Positions 1-4,392 of a stretch of DNA of 5,837 nt are shown here, piece by piece. The position numbers and the translations under genes were made by a program. How positions within the stretch are numbered: position 1 is the first letter of the stretch; each line of letters begins with the position of its first letter. The notes under the pieces were generated by a model that searched no databases, was not told the origin of the DNA, and saw nothing but the letters and a program-made list of their open reading frames with translations. The DNA is taken from contig JAITWD010000298.1 of assembly GCA_031285465.1 (NCBI GenBank), positions 1 to 5,837 on the forward strand. The letters are read 5' to 3'. Source of the stretch: Lachnospiraceae bacterium. Its GTDB lineage: Bacteria > Bacillota > Clostridia > Lachnospirales > Lachnospiraceae.

Positions 1-533
1 CGTGCCGAACCGTCCCCCGCACCGGCGTCAAGCGACGGTGGAATGAACGATGGCGCGCTAAATGGTGTGGTCAACAGCGCGATCGCCTGGGCGGCGATCC
101 CCTCACCACTGCCGGTAAAACCCAACCCCTCCTCGGTTGTCGCCTTAATGTTGATCTGCTCTACCATGATCCCCAATTCCCGTGCCAGCTTGGTACGCAT
201 TTCGTTAATAAATGGGGCCATTTTGGGTGCCTGAGCAATGATGGTTGCATCGATATTTTCAATGAAAAACAGATTCTCCTCCAGTAGCTTTCCTACCTGC
301 GCCAACAGCTTAAGCGATGAAATCCCCTGATAACTCGGATCGGAATCGGGAAATATCCGTCCGATATCACCTAGCGCCGCCGCACCGAGTAGACTGTCCA
401 TCACCGCATGGGTCAGCACATCGGCATCGGAATGTCCCAGTAACCCCAATTCATATGGTAGCTCAACACCGCCGATGATCATCCTGCGTCCCGATACCAG
501 TTTATGTACATCATATCCCATTCCTATCCGCAT
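1..533 (-). CDS. ispF: 2-C-methyl-D-erythritol 2,4-cyclodiphosphate synthase, C-terminus open at window edge
   Basis: IspF cyclises CDP-methylerythritol 2-phosphate to methylerythritol cyclodiphosphate with release of CMP, in the cytoplasmic MEP pathway of isoprenoid precursor synthesis; the family is a homotrimer using a divalent metal. Read on the minus strand, the protein begins MRIGMGYDVH. It has the metal ligands D8, H10 and H42, the GHSDAD segment at 33-38, the catalytic-loop region around FPDSDP at 61-66, and the signature ATTEEGLGFTG at 131-141 followed by GEGIA. The start is set by AAGGAG at 541-546, seven bases upstream of ATG. Family members usually end near residue 155-160, just after the AIALL equivalent (150-154 here). 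This frame stays open for at least 23 further residues rich in P, S, G and A up to the window edge. The core call is near certain. Whether the tail is a short disordered extension or the linker to a second domain cannot be seen. Confidence 0.96.
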   Translation of the reverse strand, partial: MRIGMGYDVHKLVSGRRMIIGGVELPYELGLLGHSDADVLTHAVMDSLLGAAALGDIGRIFPDSDPSYQGISSLKLLAQVGKLLEENLFFIENIDATIIAQAPKMAPFINEMRTKLARELGIMVEQINIKATTEEGLGFTGSGEGIAAQAIALLTTPFSAPSFIPPSLDAGAGDGSA

Positions 534-537
534 ATCG

Positions 538-546
538 TCTCTCCTT
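538..546 (-). promoter_or_regulatory. ispF ribosome binding site
   Basis: The minus-strand sequence AAGGAGAGA lies seven bases (counted from AAGGAG) before the ATG at 533. It fixes the ispF start. It lies only about 13 bp from the palindrome at 560-594, so a folded palindrome in the leader would sit close to the ribosome landing site. Confidence 0.85.
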
Positions 547-559
547 GCCGGTTACTTCT

Positions 560-594
560 CTAAGGAAACACTGATTAAATCAGTATTTCCTTAG
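560..594. repeat. Dispersed palindromic repeat, copy 1
   Basis: A 35-bp imperfect palindrome: 17-bp arms with one mismatch (569 against 585) around a single central base at 577. The arms begin CTAAGGAAAC and end TTTCCTTAG, with ACTGATT and AATCAGT next to the centre. It shares most of its sequence, including GGAAACACTGATT, with a second copy at 1433-1477. It lies in the inferred ispF leader. No U-tract follows it on either strand, so it is not a standard intrinsic terminator. It is most likely a REP- or MITE-like dispersed element of this genome. Confidence 0.8.
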
Positions 595-603
595 ACGCTC
601 CGG

Positions 604-628
604 TGCATTTTATAATGCAGGGTCACCC
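604..628. repeat. Two adjacent small inverted repeats in the ispF leader
   Basis: TGCATT (604-609) pairs with AATGCA (614-619), and GGGT (620-623) pairs with ACCC (625-628) across one base. The outer pairs are directly next to each other. With the palindrome at 560-594 they would make the inferred ispF 5' leader strongly structured. No known riboswitch class was recognised. They could also be protein binding sites. Confidence 0.4.
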
Positions 629-674
629 CCTTGATACCGCCGATTGTTTCGCACGGCGTGATCTCACAACCATT

Positions 675-683
675 AGTATAGCA
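675..683 (-). promoter_or_regulatory. Candidate extended -10 promoter for ispF
   Basis: On the minus strand the sequence reads TGCTATACT, an extended -10 (TGn followed by TATACT), in an A/T-rich stretch. No good TTGACA lies upstream, which is tolerated in extended -10 promoters. Initiation would fall near position 668 and give a leader of about 135 nt that includes the palindrome at 560-594. Judged by motif only. Confidence 0.45.
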
Positions 684-700
684 CATTTTAAAAATAATCA

Positions 701-714
701 CATATGATAATATG
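701..714. promoter_or_regulatory. Small AT-rich palindrome in the divergent region, possible operator
   Basis: CATAT and ATATG flank GATA, giving five paired bases per arm. It lies between the ispF promoter candidate and the start of the Peptidase_C26 gene, where an operator for either could sit. It also contains GATAAT, a -10-like hexamer on the plus strand, but without a convincing -35. AT-rich palindromes of this size arise easily by chance. Confidence 0.25.
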
Positions 715-785
715 TTCTTAATAAAAAAATACTGGAGGTTTTTACAAAAGTTCGCGTGCTATAAAAATATAATGGAGGAGTGTCT

Positions 786-1457
786 ATGAAAAAAATCCTG
801 ATCGCCGGATATCCCGAAAAGACCGTAAATTATGAAAAGGCGCTAACTATGCCCGGTGTCTTTCCCCAAACCGACCTTAATGTTCCCTACCCGGATGAAT
901 ATGACGCTCTGGTGTTGCCGGGTGGTGATGATATCGATCCGGTGCTTTTCGGCCAGCTTAATAATGGTTCCCGGACGATTGACCGTTCTCTCGATCGCAT
1001 CCAGCTGATGCTACTTAAAGAATTTGTCCTGCGCAAAAAACCGATCCTGGGTATATGTAAAGGGATGCAGATCATTAATGTTTTTTTTGGCGGCGATATT
1101 ATCCAACACCTTGATTGTCATGCGACCCATGAATATATCGGTCATGATCAGGCACACGGCACGTTGGCACGGGAGCATTCCTTTCTGGCTAACCTCTACT
1201 GTACTCATTTTACCGTCAATAGTGCCCATCATCAAGGCTGCGGGACCCCGGGACGACACCTGTCCTATATACAATTCGCCGAAGATGGCACCGTTGAAGG
1301 ACTGCGCCATGATACCCTGCCGATAATCGGCGTACAGTGGCATCCTGAACGGATGGTTTTTCGCCCCGATGAAACCGAGATGGTGGATGGACGACGATTG
1401 ATTACATATTTTATCCAGATGATCCCCAAGGGCCTTTCTAGGGAAACACTGATTTAA
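786..1457 (+). CDS. Peptidase_C26 / class I glutamine amidotransferase-like hydrolase (PuuD-like)
   Basis: A 223-residue cytoplasmic hydrolase of the gamma-glutamyl-gamma-aminobutyrate hydrolase family, which cleaves gamma-glutamyl amide bonds using a Cys-His-Glu triad. Visible motifs are LPGGDDIDP (44-52), GICKGMQIINVFFGG (89-103) with nucleophile C91, NSAHHQ (145-150), and GVQWHPE (182-188) supplying H186 and E188. ATG at 786 is chosen because GGAGG (774-778) lies seven bases upstream; the in-frame GTG at 780 is only one base from it. The protein is shorter than E. coli PuuD (about 254 residues). No putrescine-utilisation neighbours are present, so the natural substrate may be another gamma-glutamyl compound and I give no symbol. 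Its last seven residues and stop codon are encoded by the left arm of the palindrome at 1433-1477, so the C-terminus may have been reshaped by that element. Confidence 0.92.
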   Translation: MKKILIAGYPEKTVNYEKALTMPGVFPQTDLNVPYPDEYDALVLPGGDDIDPVLFGQLNNGSRTIDRSLDRIQLMLLKEFVLRKKPILGICKGMQIINVFFGGDIIQHLDCHATHEYIGHDQAHGTLAREHSFLANLYCTHFTVNSAHHQGCGTPGRHLSYIQFAEDGTVEGLRHDTLPIIGVQWHPERMVFRPDETEMVDGRRLITYFIQMIPKGLSRETLI

Positions 1458-1477
1458 TCAGCGTTTCCCTAGAAAGG
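1433..1477. repeat. Dispersed palindromic repeat, copy 2, spanning two convergent stop codons
   Basis: A 45-bp palindrome: 22-bp arms with one mismatch (1448 against 1462) around position 1455. The core matches copy 1 at 560-594, differing at a few positions that partly compensate: CTAAGG/CCTTAG there is CTAGGG/CCCTAG here. It holds the TAA of the plus-strand hydrolase (1455-1457) and the TAG of the minus-strand amidase (1469-1471). Neither side has a U-tract. It could still slow or end transcription from both genes by its stable hairpin. Confidence 0.85.
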
Positions 1478-2572
1478 ATACCCCTTAAGAAGCGCTTCCG
1501 CTGAGGACGCTTTTTCGGATGCCAGGGCAAAGTATTCATCAATACCATTGGCCATCCCCTCCACTAATTTTTGCTGATAGTCCTCCGTCTGCATCAATTC
1601 ATCTTCCGTCTGATTGGTCATGAAACCCATTTCCACGATGGTCACCGGTATGGTGGCCCAGTTGATCCCGCTCATGTTGTCCGCTTCGGTAATCCCACGG
1701 TCACGAGCCGCCGTCGCCGTGATCAGCGCCGCCTGGACCGACTCGGATAGGGTTCGGCTTGGCTCATACAGGTGGGGGATATAGGGATTCCCGGCCGACG
1801 GACAAAGGGTGGTGATCCCGGCAGCGTCACTGCTTTCCGATCCGTTGGCATGTAGGCGGACCAATATATCCGCCCCCGCTTCGGTTGCTCTTTCGGCACG
1901 TTCACGATTACTGATATCGACGTCATGTGATTCTCTGATCATGATAACCTGATAACCGCGGGCAGTCAGTTGGTCACGCAGCCTAAATGCCACTAACAGG
2001 GTCAGTTCATATTCCGGCACCTTGGTGGATACCCCCTGGGTTCCGGATGCCACCTTCGCCTTGCTTTCATCGGCACCGGGGCCGATCGGTTCTTGTTCAC
2101 TGTTGCCCCTGCCCTGGTGTCCGGGATCGATAGCGATCAGATAACCGGCGTTCGGTCCTTGCGTAACCGGTGGTGCCGATGCAGTAGGTGTAATTGAGGG
2201 CGCTATCGTTATCGGTGGTGTCGATGCGGTAGGTGGGATTGAAGGCATTGACGTTGTCGGCGATGCCGATATGGAGGGCGTTATTGAGGCCGTTATTGAG
2301 GGCGTTACCGTTATCGGCGATGACGATGTGGTGGCCGTTATTGAGGGCGTTGTCGGCGGTGTGGATGTTGTCGATGGCAGTACTGCTGATACCGTTGCCG
2401 ATGGGTTTAAAGTTAGTGATGAGATCAGTTTTTGCACCGGATCAGGGGCACTGATATCGTCAGCTCTTTCTGATGAACATCCCGCCATGGTGGTCACCAT
2501 AAAAATAAGCACCCACAGCAGTAAGCGGGGGGTTTTATAGCTCTTATCGGTATATTCGTGATTTTGTGGCAT
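1469..2572 (-). CDS. Lipoprotein N-acetylmuramoyl-L-alanine amidase (Amidase_3)
   Basis: A 367-residue zinc amidase that cuts the bond between N-acetylmuramic acid and L-alanine in peptidoglycan, probably tethered outside the membrane. Residues 1-16 are a positively charged leader, 17-31 are hydrophobic, and MAGC ends in C32, a plausible lipobox although M at -3 is not ideal. Residues 41-140 form a Ser/Thr/Pro-rich linker with 15-residue repeats. The catalytic domain runs from about 143 to 350. It shows IDPGHQG (zinc ligand H152), VPEYELTL (zinc ligand E187, aligned with the family ExxLxL), RLHANG (H241) and VEMGFMTN (catalytic E314). The start ATG is preceded by AGGAG at normal spacing. Likely roles are wall remodelling, cell separation or spore-related lysis; which one cannot be told. 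The gene is convergent with the PuuD-like gene, with only 11 bases between the stop codons. Confidence 0.94.
   Translation of the reverse strand: MPQNHEYTDKSYKTPRLLLWVLIFMVTTMAGCSSERADDISAPDPVQKLISSLTLNPSATVSAVLPSTTSTPPTTPSITATTSSSPITVTPSITASITPSISASPTTSMPSIPPTASTPPITIAPSITPTASAPPVTQGPNAGYLIAIDPGHQGRGNSEQEPIGPGADESKAKVASGTQGVSTKVPEYELTLLVAFRLRDQLTARGYQVIMIRESHDVDISNRERAERATEAGADILVRLHANGSESSDAAGITTLCPSAGNPYIPHLYEPSRTLSESVQAALITATAARDRGITEADNMSGINWATIPVTIVEMGFMTNQTEDELMQTEDYQQKLVEGMANGIDEYFALASEKASSAEALLKGYPF
2169..2258 (-). repeat. Two 45-bp tandem repeats in the amidase linker
   Basis: Units 2169-2213 and 2214-2258 match at 35 of 45 positions by hand alignment. They encode two 15-residue units with the shared pattern PSIxPTASxPP. 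Shorter related stretches, such as GTTATTGAGG on the plus strand, continue to about 2360 with varying unit length. The linker therefore appears to have grown by duplication and could vary in length between strains. Confidence 0.7.
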
Positions 2573-2613
2573 ATTTTTCTCCTATGGATAAAATCTGTTT
2601 TTAATGCTATTGG

Positions 2614-2632
2614 TCACCCATACTTGGGGTGA
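2614..2632. repeat. Hairpin in the amidase 5' region
   Basis: TCACCC (2614-2619) and GGGTGA (2627-2632) are separated by seven bases. The element lies 42 bp upstream of the amidase start and would form a stem in its leader, or serve as an operator. No U-tract follows it, so it is not an obvious attenuator. Confidence 0.4.
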
Positions 2633-2682
2633 TTTTATGATTTCCGATGATTTTAAGATGTTCTTTATGATTTTTTATGATT
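2633..2682. repeat. Five 10-bp AT-rich tandem units upstream of the tRNA promoter
   Basis: Four ATGATTT copies start at 2637, 2647, 2667 and 2677, with a degenerate unit (ATGTTCT at 2658) in the middle place. The period equals about one helical turn. The outer and adjacent units are TTTATGATTT at 2634, 2664 and 2674. The array ends 12 bp before TTGACA of the tRNA promoter, with an A-tract at 2685-2691 between. It could be curved or UP-element-like DNA for that promoter, or a multi-site operator for the divergent amidase gene. Confidence 0.6.
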
Positions 2683-2694
2683 TCAAAAAAACAC

Positions 2695-2724
2695 TTGACA
2701 ACCCCCCTGCCATAATTGTATACT
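2695..2724 (+). promoter_or_regulatory. Near-consensus promoter of tRNA-Met
   Basis: A perfect -35 TTGACA at 2695-2700 is followed, after an 18-bp spacer, by -10 TATACT at 2719-2724. Transcription should start near 2731, about 26 bp before the tRNA. The A-tract at 2685-2691 just upstream resembles an UP element, as expected for a stable RNA gene. Confidence 0.85.
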
Positions 2725-2756
2725 AGCAGAGCGGGTCAGATATTGACCACTAATAT

Positions 2757-2830
2757 GGCGAGATAGCTCAGCTGGCTAGAGCATACGGTTCATACCCGTA
2801 GTGTCGGGGGTTCAAGTCCCTTTCTCGCTA
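2757..2830 (+). tRNA. tRNA-Met (CAU), elongator type
   Basis: A 74-nt cloverleaf. The acceptor stem is 2757-2763 with 2823-2829, including a terminal G-U pair; the D stem is GCTC/GAGC; the anticodon stem is TACGG/CCGTA with loop TTCATAC; the variable loop has five bases; the T stem GGGGG/CCCTT has two G-U pairs; and the discriminator is A2830. The anticodon CAU is at 2791-2793. From memory, the D arm and anticodon arm nearly match Bacillus subtilis elongator tRNA-Met, which also has the G1-U72 pair. It is not the initiator, which has an unpaired 1-72 position and GGG/CCC anticodon stem, nor a good tRNA-Ile2. CCA is not encoded. It is a single-gene transcription unit between its own promoter and terminator. 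Confidence 0.95.
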
Positions 2831-2841
2831 CTCGTTATTAT

Positions 2842-2880
2842 AGCTTGTACACATTAGTGTTACAAGCTTTTTTATTTTTT
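2842..2880 (+). terminator. Intrinsic terminator of tRNA-Met
   Basis: AGCTTGTA (2842-2849) pairs with TACAAGCT (2861-2868), extended by CAC/GTG around a four-base loop with one bulged T at 2860. A long T-rich run follows directly. It lies 11 nt after the tRNA. Confidence 0.92.
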
Positions 2881-2908
2881 TAAATGCCTAATTTTTTGGT
2901 GTGAAAAC

Positions 2909-2934
2909 TGGTCATTTGTGGACTTTTCGTGGAC
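2909..2934. repeat. Helically spaced TGGWC direct repeats, possible integrase arm sites
   Basis: TGGTCA at 2909, then GTGGAC at 2918-2923 and 2929-2934, give TGG(T/A)C about every 10-11 bp on the same strand. Similar short direct repeats occur as arm-type sites next to tyrosine-integrase attachment sites in Firmicutes phages. The place, between a tRNA and a phage-like gene, suits this, but no integrase or duplicated tRNA end is visible. Confidence 0.3.
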
Positions 2935-2942
2935 ACGATCGG

Positions 2943-2989
2943 AAAATAAAGAGGCGCTCACACTAAGTAATTAGTGCGATCGCCCCTCT
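2943..2989 (-). terminator. Intrinsic terminator of the phage-tail-like gene
   Basis: Read on the minus strand, AGAGG pairs with CCTCT and an inner stem AATTACTTAGTG-like segment pairs across a four-base loop (2967-2970), with small bulges. TTTATTTT follows at 2950-2943. It lies 12 bp beyond the stop codon at 3002. Confidence 0.7.
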
Positions 2990-3001
2990 GTGTATGTATG
3001 G

Positions 3002-3427
3002 TTACTTTGTATATTTGACACATAGCTCATACGGTGCGTTTGTGCGGTTTTCCGTGGCCATGCCAACCAGACTTAATTGATCGTTGTATAACACAACACC
3101 AGCATATCTTGCCATAGAATTACTTGGCACTTCTGCACCAACCACTGATCCCACTAACAACACCCCCTGAGATCCGATGTTCATCCAGCCACCGCACTCA
3201 AGGATTTTATCTATTCCGCTGATCGTCGCAATGGTCTGTATGCTACGTGTATTGGCGGCTGCGGTTATGCTACCGGTAAACACTTGTGCATAAATCGGCT
3301 TTCCGTCTATCCATGTATCACCGGTCAATACCTCGGTGGTTGAATAGGTGATGCCGCCGGCATCGCCTTTGTTACAACAACCACAGTAATTATAAAAGTT
3401 CACTGTTCCTCTTTCTTCACATTCCAT
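3002..3427 (-). CDS. Small phage tail/structural-like protein, function unknown
   Basis: A 141-residue protein with no signal peptide or membrane segment. Its body (about 28-141) has the pattern TYSTTEVLTGDTWIDGKPIY near the start and ends in CVKYTK. From memory this resembles C-terminal domains of phage tail-fibre or minor structural proteins of clostridial phages, where TWIDGKPxY and a final KYTK are recurrent. The N-terminus is odd, with a CGCC cluster at 15-18. Two starts are possible: ATG at 3427 with AAAGGGTGA nine bases or so upstream, or the in-frame GTG at 3403 with AGAGG five bases upstream, giving 133 residues. The gene stands alone between its own upstream inverted repeat and its own terminator, 170 bp from tRNA-Met. 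I infer a phage remnant or a domesticated single gene. No other phage gene is visible. The enzymatic or binding role is unknown. Confidence 0.7.
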   Translation of the reverse strand: MECEERGTVNFYNYCGCCNKGDAGGITYSTTEVLTGDTWIDGKPIYAQVFTGSITAAANTRSIQTIATISGIDKILECGGWMNIGSQGVLLVGSVVGAEVPSNSMARYAGVVLYNDQLSLVGMATENRTNAPYELCVKYTK

Positions 3428-3460
3428 AATTATTTCACCCTTTAGTTTTTATTTTTTGAG

Positions 3461-3470
3461 CATACGTATG
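3461..3470. promoter_or_regulatory. 10-bp perfect palindrome CATACGTATG
   Basis: A short perfect palindrome 34 bp upstream of the phage-tail-like gene. It could be an operator half-way between that gene's leader and the larger inverted repeat at 3504-3544. Weak evidence on its own. Confidence 0.2.
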
Positions 3471-3503
3471 ATCTGGATTAATGATACTACTTAGTTGGTG
3501 CTG

Positions 3504-3544
3504 GTGGTTACCCAAAAGTTTATACCTTACTTTTAGGTAACCAC
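3504..3544. promoter_or_regulatory. Large inverted repeat, possible operator, upstream of the phage-tail-like gene
   Basis: GTGGTTACCCAAAAGT (3504-3519) pairs with 3529-3544, 16 positions with one mismatch (3513 against 3535), around a nine-base centre. The outer nine bases, GTGGTTACC and GGTAACCAC, match perfectly. On the minus strand the centre reads AAGGTATAA, so a -10-like TATAAA would sit inside the element. That is the expected place for a repressor site, although no good -35 was found. It might instead act as an RNA hairpin. The regulator is not identified. Confidence 0.5.
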
Positions 3545-3562
3545 ATCAGGCAAGAACAAAAG

Positions 3563-3578
3563 TGCGCGTAGCTGCGCA
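3563..3578. repeat. Short GC inverted repeat
   Basis: TGCGC (3563-3567) and GCGCA (3574-3578) flank a six-base centre, four bases before the palindrome at 3582-3618. Part of a cluster of three consecutive hairpins between 3563 and 3656. Confidence 0.35.
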
Positions 3579-3581
3579 TCG

Positions 3582-3618
3582 TTTTTATATCATAGGAGCC
3601 TTTCCTATGATATAAAAA
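3582..3618. repeat. Perfect 16-bp-arm palindrome next to the terminator
   Basis: TTTTTATATCATAGGA (3582-3597) pairs perfectly with 3603-3618 around the five-base loop GCCTT. T-runs lie on the 5' side and A-runs on the 3' side of both strands, the reverse of an intrinsic terminator, so it is not one itself. Read from the minus strand its 5' arm is the U-tract of the terminator at 3614-3656. It could shield transcripts from 3' decay or be a mobile-element or operator palindrome. Confidence 0.75.
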
Positions 3619-3656
3619 AGCCTCCCCCTGGCAACCACTAGCTGCCAGGATGAGGC
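3614..3656 (-). terminator. Intrinsic terminator of the argS operon
   Basis: On the minus strand GCCTC pairs with GAGGC and TGCCAG with CTGGCA, with a three-base internal mismatch, and TTTTTT follows at 3619-3614. It begins 28 bp after the stop codon at 3684 of the AlkZ-related gene. Stem strength and the U-run make it a standard terminator for the argS transcript. Confidence 0.88.
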
Positions 3657-3683
3657 CTGTCCATTACAAAACCACCTTATCAT

Positions 3684-4379
3684 TCATCCAATAAATTTCA
3701 CGATCCGCTTCGCCTCCGCATCCGGATTCAACCGGTACACCTGCTCCGTGATCGCCGCTGCCGCCTCCTCTTTACCGATCGCCGCGGCCGCCGTAAATAC
3801 TTCCTCTCCCCAAAAATGTTCGGTCGTGGTAAAAACGGTCGAGGCCCAGCCATACTCCTGACCGTCATTGGTCACCCTGGACCGCCGCCCACTCATGGTC
3901 AGATACAGCTTCATCTGTAGCTCGACCAGCGCCCGGTCAAACCGTGCCTTATCGTCCTTTCCGCTCCCCATCAACCGCTTCATCTCATCCACCGGTAAAC
4001 GGTCGGTAACGGTGAAGAGATCGTAGATCTGCCTGGCATAGGCACTTATCCGCCCTTCGCGATACTCCGCCTCCAGGTCCATCCCCTCGCGACGTGCCGC
4101 TAAGAAGTAAGGATACCACTCCTTAGTAATAAAGCCGCTTTTCTTAAAAAAAATCTTCGCGTATGCCACATCATCCTTCTCGTCTAACACCCGCATCCGC
4201 CATTCCCACGGATCGGTTTTTGCCACCCCGGTGTGCCACCTTACTTCGGTCTCATAGGGCGGGAGCTCATTCCAGCCAAACGGTATCACGCTATAAATCC
4301 CCTCAGCATTGCCCATCCCAGCGGAAAATCCGGCTTGTTTGAGCTCCTTATAAAAATCATCAAAGTTTTGGATACCCAT
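3684..4379 (-). CDS. AlkZ-related conserved protein of Firmicutes
   Basis: A 231-residue soluble protein beginning MGIQNFDDFYKEL. ATG at 4379 is chosen because AGGAGAGG lies about five bases upstream; an in-frame ATG at 4430 would overlap the end of argS and has no such site. Visible features include an aromatic-rich block with DPWEWRMRVLDE (56-67), a FFKKSGFITKEWYPYF stretch (77-92), a charged helix-turn-helix-like part (about 125-165) with KARFDRALVELQMKLYLTM (144-162), and a GWASTVFTTTEHFWG segment (176-190). From memory this matches a clostridial/Bacillus family labelled AlkZ-related, distantly like the winged-helix DNA glycosylases that unhook DNA crosslinks. No catalytic residue can be confirmed here, so DNA repair is an inference. 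It follows argS after 13 nt and ends before a strong terminator, so it should be made together with ArgS. Confidence 0.8.
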   Translation of the reverse strand: MGIQNFDDFYKELKQAGFSAGMGNAEGIYSVIPFGWNELPPYETEVRWHTGVAKTDPWEWRMRVLDEKDDVAYAKIFFKKSGFITKEWYPYFLAARREGMDLEAEYREGRISAYARQIYDLFTVTDRLPVDEMKRLMGSGKDDKARFDRALVELQMKLYLTMSGRRSRVTNDGQEYGWASTVFTTTEHFWGEEVFTAAAAIGKEEAAAAITEQVYRLNPDAEAKRIVKFIG

Positions 4380-4392
4380 CAGCGCCTCTCCT

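Noticed and set aside
768..773. TATAAT as the -10 of the PuuD-like gene
   Set aside because: It abuts the ribosome binding site, so transcription from it would start beyond GGAGG; the TTTACA at 741 is also 21 bp away, too far for a usual spacer.
780..788. GTG at 780 as start of the PuuD-like gene
   Set aside because: It is one base from GGAGG; ATG at 786 has a normal seven-base spacing and gives the usual MKKI-type N-terminus.
1011..1343. Minus-strand and alternative plus-strand frames inside the PuuD-like gene
   Set aside because: They lack start signals and recognisable motifs and lie fully inside a well-supported gene.
2233..2540. Plus-strand open frames opposite the amidase linker
   Set aside because: They are a by-product of the repetitive GC-rich linker; the minus-strand frame has a lipobox, a ribosome binding site and a full Amidase_3 domain.
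2633..2682. CRISPR array or replication-origin iterons
   Set aside because: The units are only 10 bp with no spacers, there are no cas or rep genes, and the array is best explained as promoter-adjacent DNA.
2757..2830. Initiator tRNA-fMet or tRNA-Ile2 (lysidine type)
   Set aside because: The acceptor has a G1-U72 pair and the anticodon stem is TACGG/CCGTA with loop TTCATAC, as in elongator tRNA-Met; the initiator GGG/CCC stem and the Ile2-type loop are absent.
79..2983. Cyanobacterial origin because of HIP1-like octamers
   Set aside because: The gene types, ribosome binding sites, tRNA and amidase all fit Clostridia.
2800..3683. Duplicated tRNA 3' end marking an attR or attL site
   Set aside because: I looked for a second copy of the T-arm and acceptor end of tRNA-Met and found none in the window.
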